Shown: positions 36,468-47,024 of the stretch, piece by piece
Numbering within the stretch: position 1 is the first letter of the stretch
Layout: every line of letters begins with the position of its first letter
Source of the DNA: Medicago truncatula
Taxonomy: Eukaryota > Streptophyta > Magnoliopsida > Fabales > Fabaceae
Assembly (NCBI RefSeq): GCF_003473485.1
Contig: NC_053047.1
Span: 5,471,001 to 5,535,000, forward strand
Reading direction: 5' to 3'
Length of the DNA stretch: 64,000 bases
Program-made: the position numbers and the translations under genes
Notes under the pieces: model-generated
Seen by the model: the letters and a program-made list of their open reading frames with translations, nothing else
What the model was told of the DNA's origin: nothing
The model's database searches: none

Positions 36468-37412
36468 TCATAACAGTAATCCACATAAAGAATGGCAATT
36501 AGAATTGCCATTATACATAACATGATAATAATTGCTATCAAGAACTGGCAGACGTAAATCCTTTATCTGCTCAAGGCATCTCTTCCTTAAACTGCCACTC
36601 AAATCCAGATGATAACATTCCTCAATGCCAAGCGACTCGAGAAGAGGACATCCATCAAGAATGGCGAGGAGACCAGCATTAGTGAGCATATTTCCTTTAA
36701 TATCAAGACGGGTTAGTGTTGACATTGTTGCAATAATAAGAGCCTCGGTATCATCAGAACCTAACATGAATGAAGGACGTGCTTTCGCAAATTGGAGAGA
36801 TTTTAAACTAGGGCAAGATCGGCCTAGGACTTCAAGAGAATCCTTTGATAGGTTGCACTTTGAAATGTTCACATCCTCTAAATGCGGAAGTTTCCTCACA
36901 GCTTCGCTGAATCCTTTATCTGAAATTTTCGAGCACTCTACCAGCTTCATGCATCGAAGGTTACTAGCACTGTAAAATTCAAATTCAAAAAAAAATGAAA
37001 ATTAATTAAATTCATAAAGATATTTACATTGCATACATATAAAAAAAAATGATAATAATTACTTCTCGGATATGTATTGAAGGAGACGATCGGTGCCAAT
37101 AAACTCAATATCAATGTCTATCAAAAATCCGCAACTTCGATCAACAGCATAATGACAAATCTTCACCAAATCTGGAGGAAAGAAGCGTGAAAAAAAGCGA
37201 CGATTGGTCATGTTAATCTGCATGGTACGCCACACAAGAGGATCCTTGCAAATGTTCCACCATAGAGGACACACTTGACATGCACTTGTTACTACATCAA
37301 TAGTATCAAGCCTTTGAAGGATGTTCACCGTGATGTCTCTTGGAAGTGCAAGCCAATTTGGCATATTTGTACTCGCACCTCCTACTTCATTTGCCATCAT
37401 CATCATCATCAT
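36468..37412 (-). CDS. F-box/LRR protein, SKIP19/FBL23-like, copy 1
   Basis: Two exons (37412-37063 and 36969-36468) give 283 residues. The F-box (NWLALPRDITVNILQRLDTI to CPLWWNICKDPLVW) would bind SKP1 in an SCF ubiquitin ligase, and the leucine-rich repeats after CMKLVECSKISDKGFSEAV would choose the substrate, which is unknown. The segment AVDRSCGFLIDIDIEFIGTD is typical of the SKIP19 group. Family members are usually about 300 residues, so it is near full length. The start falls in a run of six ATG codons (37395-37412), and the frame stays open beyond it to 37463, so the true start is uncertain. Directly upstream, GGGGTGGACCTAG begins foreign sequence. Confidence 0.85.
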
Positions 37413-38030
37413 CAGGGGTGGACCTAGACTCACAATATCATTGGGGTACAATTTTTTTATCAAATAATTAAATGATAATACTAACTATACATGCTCTAAA
37501 TTAGAAGGAAAAATGATAACCCAGTCCCCAACTAAAATTAATCTTAACCTAGCCTGTCAAAATTAGTTTTCATCTATGAAGCACGGATACGGACACACAC
37601 TGGACATGACACAGACACCGATACAGACACCTGAACACGCCTAATCTGAGGAGTGTCCGTGCTTCATCGATTTTCATGAGTCAAAGTTGGAGCATTGTGA
37701 TTGAAATCTAACTCAAACTGCAAACGCTCATCAACAAAATGAACATTTTCATAACATATGATGACACAATAAACATATTTCACAAAATGATAACCGCAGT
37801 CCCCAAAATGTTAAATTTCTACCATTTATACATATAAAAAAAAAAAAAAGAAGGAAAAGAGAAATGACCTAAATTAGAGATATTGGGGGCTGGTTGTCTG
37901 GTTCTGTTCTGCAGTTGGTGGACGCCGTCGTCGTCGGTGGGTGGTGGACGTTGTGCTCTGTCCGTGGAATGGTGGTTTTGGGGTTTCAGTAGAAAGGAAA
38001 CGTGTGTGTTTGTTGTTTTTAGAGTTGTAT
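37413..38030. other. Upstream of F-box copy 1, transposon-disturbed
   Basis: Starts with CAGGGGTGGACCTAG, which resembles the end of a hAT-type element, although no matching second end was found. A small inverted-end element (37577-37671) lies inside. A G-rich patch (GTGGACGCCGTCGTCG) is at 37916-37935 and has no recognised role. Confidence 0.45.
37577..37671. mobile_element. Tiny MITE with GAAGCACGGA ends
   Basis: Left end ATGAAGCACGGATACGGACAC, right end GTGTCCGTGCTTCAT, with about 60 bases of GACAC-rich sequence between. Related sequence is in the RGP introns at 47395-47580 and 48770-48890. Confidence 0.7.
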
Positions 38031-38031
38031 T

Positions 38032-38195
38032 ATTTGAACATCCATACAATACATATGACAACTTTTATGACAATTAAAATTTTACAAAGGAAATGAGATA
38101 GTGACAACCAAAGCAATAGAGAGAAAAAATAAAAATATAATGTGAGTATGAGAGAGAAAATTGTCACAAAAATTGTAAAAAATGGTTGTTCAAAT
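38032..38195. mobile_element. MITE with ATTTGAACA inverted ends
   Basis: ATTTGAACATCCAT at the left and ATGGTTGTTCAAAT at the right form the ends of a 164-base element; inner parts also pair (TGACAACTTTTATGACAA against TTGTCACAAAAATTG). Confidence 0.75.
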
Positions 38196-38796
38196 ATCAT
38201 TTCTTTTTTTTTTAATTGGGCCTCGGTCGAAAATTGATCTTCTCTCATCACGTTTTACACTTCCAACTACACTTCTCAAAAAGAATGTCCCGGGCGCAAG
38301 TGTTAAATAGAACATGTCTTAAGTCATGTTAGGTTACACACTTGCGTGAGTTAACTCATGCTGCACCCAAGTCACGTGTGTTCTTTTAAAGACCAGACAT
38401 CAACTCATTTCCTCATTTCTTTTTTCACATCTAAAATCTTTCTCAAATCACCCAAATTCATAATTCTTTCAAGTTCAAATCAAACAACACTCCAATAACA
38501 AGTAAGTTTTCGTAATCAAACGACATTAACATTTTATGTTTATATGTTAGATTTTTCCTCTTAAATTATAATTCTTTTTAGTTTAAGGTTTGTTTAAATT
38601 TTTATTTTTTTTGCAATAAATGATACAATGTTTACGTGTAAATGACTTATATTGCTTAATTGTTTAGATGTTTGAATGTTTATCTTGTAGTTATGAGTTT
38701 TAGGGTTTATGTATAATTTGCACTAAGTGTTTGTTGAAATATTTGAATGAGTTTTTCATTGATTGTTTAATTTCTTATGGTATAGATCTGAAACAA

Positions 38797-39175
38797 TGGA
38801 CAATTTGTTCAACGCTCAAGTACGTTTCAACAGTGGAAACCGTCATTTGTTCAAGGTCTGGATCGATGTCACGCTAAAGGATCTGAAGGATCAACTATCA
38901 ACCAAGGACTCAACCCCCAACCTCGAAGACACAAGGTGGGTGGAGGATCTTCAATATGCACGTCTTGATAATTTGCAGACTGAAAAGATAATGCTGACAG
39001 ACAATAACTACGTGAGGAGCATGTTCTCCATATATTGTTAGCACTCCCCCGAGAACGTGAGGAGCATGTTCTCCATATAATGTTAGCACTCCCCAAGAAT
39101 TGAGATGAAAGCTATGTTGCTGAGATCGACTGAAGACATTCTAAAGAGTTTGATTCTGCCACAAGATTATGTTTA
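38797..39175 (+). pseudogene. Fragment of a legume repeat-family protein
   Basis: An ATG frame (38797-39041) reads MDNLFNAQVRFNSGN, then FKVWIDVTLKDLKDQL and MLTDNNYVRSMFSIY before a stop. A 43-base tandem duplication (about 39012-39095, repeating GTGAGGAGCATGTTCTCC) follows. Past it the frame continues weakly (VEDI-like, then LILPQDYV-like, before an in-frame stop near 39175). The pattern 'VRSMFSI...' followed by 'SVEDIL' recalls transposon-associated proteins abundant in legumes, but the match is from memory. Most likely it is a truncated, broken gene copy. Confidence 0.45.
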
Positions 39176-39444
39176 GGTAGCTTCACTATTTTCTAATGCA
39201 AACTTTTTTATTTAAATAATTTAACCAATGACCTAAAGACACTCATTAACATTCCTTTAATCATTCTTTAAAAAAAAAATTCCTTTAAACATATCATATT
39301 TAATAGCAAACACACTACACCCTTCGGCCACTATTATAAGCAAAACTTTGCATTTTAGATTCATTTATTAAATGATATATGTGGTCTGTAATAAAGGTCA
39401 TATACATCATTGATTGAATTAATCTAAAATAAAAAGTTTTTAAT

Positions 39445-40690
39445 TATAATAATGACCGGTGGGTGTACAAGATTAGGAGAGAAAATGATGAGACCAGTCG
39501 TGCAAGGAAACACTTGACTGTATTTGCCACAGAAAAACAAATTCAAAGTGTTGAATTTGTCTTCAAATTTGTGTTTTGGGAGAATAGAGAAATCGTGACA
39601 CGATTTCATCAACGTGTCGCAGCGAGCTTGGTTTTTCAGGATGCTCAATCGTGTCACGATTTTGAGAAAACGTGACACGATTTTCAACTTGCTGGGCACG
39701 TTTTTAGGTTAAGGTTGGTCGTACCTTGGGTCGTACGCACCAATCGTGACACGATTTTGACAACTGAAGACTGCTATATAAGTGTTCTTGTGGAGTTTTT
39801 GAAGGAGAGCTTTAGAGAGAGAAACTTGGATTACAATGGAGGTAACTTTAGGGTTGGGTGTCTTTGTAGTGGGGATCTCTTGGGTTGGGAAACATTGTAA
39901 ACACCTTGGGTAGTGAGATTTCACTATTGGAATGATCAAAAGCTTCCTTTTGTGTTTTCTCTTAGGATTCATTGAGAGTGTGGGTGACACAAAATGCGTA
40001 GAAATTAGGTCTTGTTCTTGTGTAAGCTTATAAGCTAATTTCTTGTAACTCTTTTGTAACACTTTCATCATAGTGGATTGGAGGGCTGCTCTCTCCCCTA
40101 GATTAGGTCATATTGGACCGAATTGGGTCAACAATCTTGGTGTGTTTGTTCATTTCTTTCACTGCTTATATTTATTGCTTTGTACTAGAAATCGTGGTTG
40201 GGCCTAACACAACCCCACAAAACCGACTTGTGAGGTGAGGATGGCCCCAACTTATAAACAAATTGTCAGGCAAACTCCTAACCGATGTGAGACTTTTAAC
40301 ACACCCCTCACGCTAGGATTGCAGATCTGAAGCGTGAACATAAATGACGGGTGGCCCGATAACGGAAACCTGATAACAGGCGGCCCAAAGAATCGTGAAG
40401 AGGCTCTGATACCATATTAGAAATCGTGGTTGGGCCGAACAAAACCCCACAAACCGGCTTGTGAGGTGAGGATGGCCCCCACTTATAAACAAATTGTCAT
40501 GCCAACTCCTAAACGATGTGGGATTCTTAACACTTAGATTATGCTTGTGGTGTTGCTCTACACTTAGATTTATGTCTGTTTTTGCTGTTGTTGCTTGGAG
40601 ACACTTTATCTATTGATTACCACTTCCTTTGCTCCACACATCTTTGTTATTCATTGGTGTGATTTTGTCCGAATTCACAACACAAAGTGA
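39445..40690 (+). mobile_element. Solo-LTR-like retrotransposon sequence
   Basis: The order is that of an LTR. A U3-like part has four copies of the palindrome AATCGTG(A/T)CACGATT. A TATA box (CTATATAAG, 39774-39782) follows, then a transcribed-looking R-U5 part (GTGGATTGGAGGGCTGCTC, CAACAATCTTGGTGTG) ending near TTCACAACA at about 40675-40682. No gag or pol and no second LTR are present, so it looks like a solo LTR. It is split by the element at 40186-40532. Exact ends and target duplication were not found. Confidence 0.6.
40186..40532 (-). mobile_element. TRIM element, complete with PBS and PPT
   Basis: Two direct repeats, 40186-40301 and 40418-40532, both begin TAGAAATCGTGGTTGGGCC and end TTAACA. 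On the minus strand each starts TGTTAA. The 116-base centre has TGGTATCAGAGC on the minus strand (40414-40403), three bases from the 5' repeat; this is the primer site for initiator tRNA-Met. A purine-rich GTGAGGGGTG lies next to the 3' repeat. At 347 bases without coding sequence, it is a terminal-repeat retrotransposon in miniature. It sits inside a solo-LTR-like sequence. Confidence 0.88.
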
Positions 40691-41447
40691 TCAAATTTTA
40701 AGTGAGAATCATTAATAAAAGTACAGTTGAGATAAAATGATACAACAAAAAAATTGAATTTATTTATCAGAAACTAGTTTAACACCTTATAAAATTGTGA
40801 GGGACCGAATTGAATTTTTACACTTTATCTATCTACCAACTAATTATGTACCAATTTAGAGAATTCATAAGGTAATTGTTAAAATGTGGCCTGATTTAAA
40901 TAATTATTGTTTTTGGTTTTGGGGGATGGCCATATGGTGGATGCTTAGCACAATGCTTGGATCGAACCAGGTCTCTTTGGTTGAATGTTGTTAATTTGAG
41001 TGCAAGAGATAATTTCAGCGACATTCCTTACAATTATCGTAGAATTCTAAACAAAATGCACTATAGATAATATTCATCTGATTAATAAAGAAATTCAACT
41101 ATTCTTTAATAGAAATGAAAAATAACAACAGTTAAAACTGAAAATCATGATATCCATTGCCTTCAACAAATTTGCACAAAATCAAAACTAATTAGATTCT
41201 GAATTCCTTGAAGATGGAAAGAAATCGATGACAAAACTTGTCATCATTTTCAGCTACATTTCGGACAAATATAGCAGAATTCTAAACAAAATGCACTATA
41301 GGAATCATTCAACTATAAAAGCATAGATAATATCCATCTGATTAATAAAGTACTTCAACTATTCATTACCAGAAATGAAAAATAACCACAGTTAAAACAG
41401 AAAATCATGATATCTGTTGCCTTCAAAATTAAGCATCTAAACAATAC
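40690..41447. other. 3' flank of F-box copy 2 with extra partial copy
   Basis: The F-box 3' flank (key string AGAATTCTAAACAAAATGCACTATA) occurs at 36294, again near 41040 and again near 41278. So the downstream flank of the second gene is itself duplicated in tandem (41013-41170 and 41250-41430). Nothing else was recognised. Confidence 0.6.
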
Positions 41448-42380
41448 TCATAACAGTAATCCACATAAAGAATGGCAATTAGAATTGCCATTATACATAA
41501 CATGATAATAATTGCTATCAAGAACTGGCAGTCTTAAATCCTTTATCTGCTCAAGGCATCTCTTCCTTAAACTGTCACTCAATTCAAGATGATAACATTC
41601 CTCCATGCCAAGCGACTCGAGAAGAGGACATCCATCAAGAATGGCGAGGAGACCAGCATTAGTGAGCATATTTCCTTTAATATCAAGACGGGTTAGTGTT
41701 GACATTGTTGCAATGATAAGAGCCTCGGTATCATCAGCACCTAACATGAATGAAGGACGTGCTTTCGCAAATTGGAGAGATTTTAAACAAGGGCAAGATC
41801 GGCCTAGGACTTCAAGAGAATCCTTTGATAGGTTGCACTTTGAAATGTTCACATCCTCTAAATACTGAAGTTTCCTCACAGCTTCGCTGAATCCTTTATC
41901 TGAAATTTTCGAGCACTCTACCAGCTTCATGCATCGAAGGTTACTAGCACTGTAAAATTCGAATTCAAAAAAATGAAAATTAATTAAATTCATAAAGATA
42001 TTTACATTGCATACATATAAAAAAATTGATAATAATTACTTCTCGGATATGTATTGAAGGAGACGATCTGTGCCAATAAACTCAATATCAATGTCTATCA
42101 AAAATCCGCAACTTCGATCAACAGCATAACGACAAATCTTCACCAAATCTGGAGGAAAGAAGCGTGAAAAAAAGCGACGATTGGTCATGTTAATCTGCAT
42201 GGTATGCCACACACGAGGATCCTTGCAAATGTTCCACCATAGAGGACACACTTGACATGCACTTGTTACTACATCAATAGTATCAAGCCTTTGAAGGATG
42301 TTCACCGTGATGTCTCTTGGAAGTGCAAGCCAATTTGGCATATTTGTTCTCTCACCTTCTACTTCATTTGTCATCATCAT
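41448..42380 (-). CDS. F-box/LRR protein, SKIP19/FBL23-like, copy 2
   Basis: Exons 42380-42040 and 41949-41448 give 280 residues, nearly identical to copy 1 across both exons, the intron and the 3' flank. Differences include PRVWHTM for PLVWRTM, RYAVDRS for HYAVDRS, LQYLEDV for LPHLEDV, and ELSDSL for DLSGSL. It has the same F-box and leucine-rich repeats and the same expected role as an SCF substrate receptor. It begins with three ATG codons (MMMTNEVEG), where copy 1 has six. Homology stops at this ATG run, so the two copies have different promoters. Both frames are intact. Confidence 0.86.
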
Positions 42381-43174
42381 ATATGAGAAATCGAATAGAA
42401 CTGTTGATAGTGTATGCTACAGATAACACTGGATCTAGGGTTGCAAGGAAAATAAACATAAAACTGCAATTCATTCATAACATGTTCAAGAGAGTATAGG
42501 TTAACACAGTAAGGGGCCATGGGCCTATCATTTCAACTACTAGACATATAATAAAACCAGGATTGAGCACTAAAGGCACCCCCTCTTTTACTAGTAACGG
42601 TAGTAATCCTTTAACTAAGCTGGTGCTTTGTTTTCCCTTAGGATTTTCCTTCTTAACAACGGTCATATAAATTGTTTCCCGAATTATAACGTTTTATAGT
42701 ACACACTAACAGTGAAAACTAAACGTTTAAAAATTGAAACTAAACGTTTTGGAAAATAAGTTATGATCACGCATGTACTAATCTCATTAAACACTAGACG
42801 GAATAAGAATAAAAGTTGTTGTGTTTTCAATGATAATAAAACTTGTTCTGTTTCTCATGTTTTCCTTGAGTCCATAAAAAATCGAGTCCTAAATGTTTTA
42901 CTTTATTCAATTTACTTGAAAGGATAATTTTTACAAAAGTGAATTTAAAATGTACACCCTCCGGTTAAAAATCTATCTTTTAGATTCCTTCAATAAATAA
43001 TGTATGTATAATCTGTTTGATTTGGCGGCATGTGTGCCAAATGTACGTCAAATAGAGCATTGACCGTGAAAAGAAAGAAGCTAGAAATAGCTACTTCCAC
43101 ATCAACGCGGTTTTGTGCCGTGATTTCTCACATTGCAACGCCACAACAATAGTCTATAATATATATCACATATA
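42381..43174. other. Upstream region of F-box copy 2
   Basis: Contains the promoter of the second F-box gene; it has no similarity to the upstream region of copy 1. A 63-codon minus-strand frame at 42475-42666 has no recognised content. Confidence 0.4.
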
Positions 43175-43625
43175 CTACCTTCGTTCCTTATTATAAGACC
43201 GTTTTAAAAAAAAACAAAATGTCTCTTTTTATAAGACTTTTTTGATATTTTCAAGTGCATTAATTATTTCTTTACAAAATTACCCCTATTGACTTTAAAT
43301 ATTTTTTTTGGTTATTCACGTTCCACTTTTTTTTTGCCATGACTTTTCCAAGTCTACATTCAATCCAGAGGTACATTCACGCTTCCTTTTCAATTACGGG
43401 TACAATGATAAACCTTTTCAATTACGGGTACAATGATAAATTAATTTGGTGCATTATTCAAGTAGTAGTAGGTAATTAATATAGGAAAATAATGAATTGT
43501 GATTTCAATTATTACAAGGGCAAACATGGAAAGAAATATCATTTGTCAACAAATTTAACACAATAATCAACTTTCTTAAAACCCGTGTTTTTTCTAAAAG
43601 GGTTCTATAATAAGGGACGGGGTTA
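43175..43625. mobile_element. Stowaway-like MITE, degraded right end
   Basis: Left end CTACCTTCGTTCCTTATTAT after TA; right end CTATAATAAGGGACGGGGTTA before TA. Inside, the 28-base segment CTTTTCAATTACGGGTACAA... is duplicated in tandem at 43385-43440. These ends and the TA duplication fit Tc1/mariner-type elements. Confidence 0.65.
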
Positions 43626-43933
43626 TAATAGTGACTAAATGGTGTATGAAATTCGCTTGAAAACACCTCTAATATGGTGAACACTACTACAATGCTAACT
43701 GATCACTCTATCACTTAATCAAGTGACTTAAGTCAACAAGAACTTAAGTCGTTGACATCATTTATTCACTTTTTTTATTTTACTCAATACAATACACCTT
43801 AGTTTAGCAAATTTTGCTTATATTTTGAACAAAAGTGTTAGAACTTAATGAATCACACATACTTAAGAGAATGAGAGGTAAAATTTTAATTTGGGTACAC
43901 TTCTTCATTAATGTCACAAGGTGAATACTTATA

Positions 43934-44212
43934 CTACATCCGTCCCTATATATAAGATCATTTTGCAAAAATCACAGGAATATTTGTATTGAAGTTGTTT
44001 GTAATCACTATTATTTTTACAATTTTATCCTTTAAGTGAGAGTTAGTTTATGTTTTCAACATGTTATTTATTGTTGATTGAAGAAAAATATGTATAATAA
44101 ATAGGGACATGTATGTAAAAAAATAATTAATGTAGTTGAAAATAGCAAGAGTCTTATAAAAATGGACAAAAAAAAATTCTCAAAAACGTCTTATAATTAA
44201 GGACGGAGGTAG
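43934..44212. mobile_element. Stowaway-like MITE, well preserved
   Basis: Inverted ends CTACATCCGTCCCTATATAT and, on the opposite strand, CTACCTCCGTCCTTAATTAT, flanked on both sides by TA. Length 279 bases with no coding sequence. Confidence 0.8.
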
Positions 44213-44649
44213 TATAACTTATTGATTGAGCTTACAAGTCACTAGAGAGACCCAAAACATCAAAATCAGTTTGGTTAGTTATTGGCACACTATGCAACCT
44301 AACTAACTTGGTTAGTTAATTACGTGCGCACCAAGTAACCTAACTAACGTAACTACTATTTGAATTGCTTGCACTGTATACAAGACTTCTAGAATATTAA
44401 TTTGAATTACACTCCGTAACTCTATCTTAATTCATATTCTCTAGGTTGAACATATTTAGCATATATCCTTGAATTTTTTTATCTTAAAGGGGTTGGTTAG
44501 AACACGTGCAGCTTGATCACTTGTCCTGCAGTAGGTTAGAATGATCTTGACCTTGTTCACATGATCCTCTAGAAAGTGAAATTTGGTTTCTATGTGCTTG
44601 CTTCTCCCACGAGCTATTGAATATTTAGCAAGGTTTCATGTGCTTAAGG

Positions 44650-45365
44650 TTCAATCGATGTTTGTCAATTACGGATCGCAGAAAATGAATATCTTTTCGA
44701 ATTTTGCTTCGTAGTGCAAAACAATAGCAACTTGTTCAAATTCTGCTACACTATAGCCTCCATTTGACAACATTGATAACAATAGTGTAACGAGTTATAC
44801 ATTCTCATTTCGTGATTCTAGGGTATTTTTGGAAACACACAAATTTTGATTTGCATTTACTCACTACTTATTCGATTCCCTTTCAATTTAGGTAATAAAA
44901 CAATCCGATTAAAGGTTAGCCGGTAGATCAAACCGGATGTGCCATACTTGTGAAGGAACCTATTTTGAAGGTATGTTTATTGTTTAATCATTCAAGTTTC
45001 ATTTTCATGCAAAATGTACGGCGATTTACCCTTTTTAAGCGAATAAAGTTGTGAGGTTTCTACCAAATCCCGAAAGAAACTGGGGTCCAAAACTAAGGGC
45101 GGGACGCACAGTCACTAGCAAGCACATCTCTCTGTTAGGTGAAGCAGCCCTTAATGAAACTCTCAACCATGAACAAGATAATGAAGACGAACCTGAAAGT
45201 AAGAAGCCAAAGATTGAAGAAGATTTATAACTGTTTTTTTTTTTGGAAATTATATTGTGTTGAATAATAATTGCTTTTTTAATTCAATTTTGATTAGGTG
45301 TTTCATTTAGTTGTGTTTTAACTTTTGACATGCATTGTTTGTAGATTTGAGAATGAGAAAGTCAT
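44650..45365 (+). pseudogene. TRM1 3' fragment (duplicated, deleted)
   Basis: The fragment copies parts of TRM1 in order: intron 10 sequence, a decayed exon 11 (44892-44970), the start of intron 11, then the last exon from ...[14 protein letters not shown] to ...KKPKIEED with a stop at 45228-45230, and 3' flank to about 45365. Intron 11 lost about 700 bases, including the MITEs, and 3' flank matching 34470-34690 is missing. Exon 11 is altered (GTAATAAAACAATCCGAT where TRM1 has GTAAAAAATCATCCTATT), and nothing upstream codes for the enzyme. It is non-functional. Weak flank similarity continues to about 45700. Confidence 0.85.
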
Positions 45366-47024
45366 TATTAATCAGAGTACGACTAATTATCATTTTACAA
45401 CCGTTCTTAAAATGATTTAAATTCTGGCACTTGAAGTTACAAGGTTAAATTCTTATGCATGCAAACCATGGATTTTTAATTACCACATTAATATGCAAAA
45501 AGAAAAAGGTAAAATTATCTGAACTTTTTTCCTTAAGTAGTGTACTTCTAGTACTGGTTTTGTTCCCTAAAATAATCACCACTACACTTGTGTCGGTGAG
45601 GGGTAAAATAACTCACACACCATATTGCAATATTCAAATAAGCTGAGTGACTATGACTCATATGTCTCCCAAAAAAACAGACAAGGGTACAAGAACTAGT
45701 AATTACCACTAGTGCAAACAACTAGTATGTGACACACAGATCAATGTTACAGTTATTACCTCTGCAACACATTCAGAGAGTTTAGTACATGACACAAGTA
45801 ACTGCAAAGTTGAAAGGACAACAACAATAGTGTCCACCCAATTGAACCAAAATCACAGCTAGCTAGATCTTGCTGATGTAGTACCATTCTTCAAATACAA
45901 TCAATGCCAGAATGCACAAGGTTCCAAATCTTATAAAGGACATAGATATTTTAATGCAGCTACTATAATACTCCACCATTCCCAAATAATTTCAAGGTTT
46001 TGACACAAATTTTTTGTTTCTTTCTAACCATTGTTCTAATGGGAAGGGCAATGGTTAAGGAAGTCAAAAGTAGCATGTTTGCATTTGTTTCAACAATATT
46101 TTGACTTTTAAAAAGTTAAATTTATCAATTCTCATTATTTTTCAATGCTATATTTCTATTTTTATCCCCTCATCCAATGCCTCAAGGGCAATAGTTATCA
46201 TTCTCCTTGAAAATATGGTTTTTAAAAATTTTGAATTTGATTATGTTTTTAGTCTATGTCAATATATAAATATAGCAAACTTGACTATGTTTTATGTTTT
46301 TATCATTCTCCTTGATTATGTTTTTAGTTTCTCTGAAAAAAAAACTTATGAGTGATTTTGTTTAAAAATGTTGTGTGACCAATTTTCATGACATAGTCTG
46401 AAGTTCAAATAATGTTGGCATGGACTAAAGTTGCTTGCTATGTTATCTTTGATAGAAATTTTTTACGGTGAGAGGATGGTGTCCAATCTAAGGTAGGAAA
46501 GATCTTATAATTCAAAAAACGTTTACAAATTCAGAATATATTTAATGTTTGTTCACTCATATTTTAATGTCTGTAAATTCAAAATAATTTTTTTAGTAGA
46601 AAATTAAGAAATAAAAATCAAACATATGAAAACCCATTAGTTTAAATATTCAGTCACACTATTGGTGTCTATACTAAATAATAAATAAGCACACAATGAA
46701 CAAAAACATTAATATTCTTCCAATAACATATGCTTCACATAAAAAAAAAACACATTGCTTCCAAAATGATATAAGGTCCAATAATCATCTCTAGCACTCA
46801 TCATAAAACAAAAATCACAAGTAAACAATGACCTAGATCATTGTACTTTATTGTTTGAAATTAGAATTTCAGCTAACAATGCTGCAAATTCTAAGTCAGA
46901 ATAATATGAAAAACAAAATACTTGACAATAAAGTACATAATGTATATAAATAACTCAAATTCAAATTCAAGACCAAAGGCTGTATTTGTAATTAACCAAG
47001 ATTGGTTTAGAAGTTGTCATTGGC
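45366..47024. other. AT-rich spacer downstream of RGP
   Basis: Beyond the TRM1 fragment flank no gene was seen. A 45-base direct repeat with TATCATTCTCCTTGA and TTATGTTTTTAG lies at about 46197-46330. The right end is the 3' UTR of the minus-strand RGP gene. Confidence 0.4.

Noticed and set aside
36625-36975. Arg-rich protein antisense to F-box copy 1, repeated at 41605-41868
   Set aside because: It is an open shadow frame opposite the leucine-rich repeats, kept in both copies only because the copies are recent duplicates.
37419-37500. Complete hAT element upstream of F-box copy 1
   Set aside because: Only one end resembles a hAT terminus; no matching second end or 8-base duplication was seen.
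46101-46355. Hydrophobic 84-residue protein
   Set aside because: AT-rich low-complexity frame with no ATG-context support, no family resemblance and internal DNA repeats.
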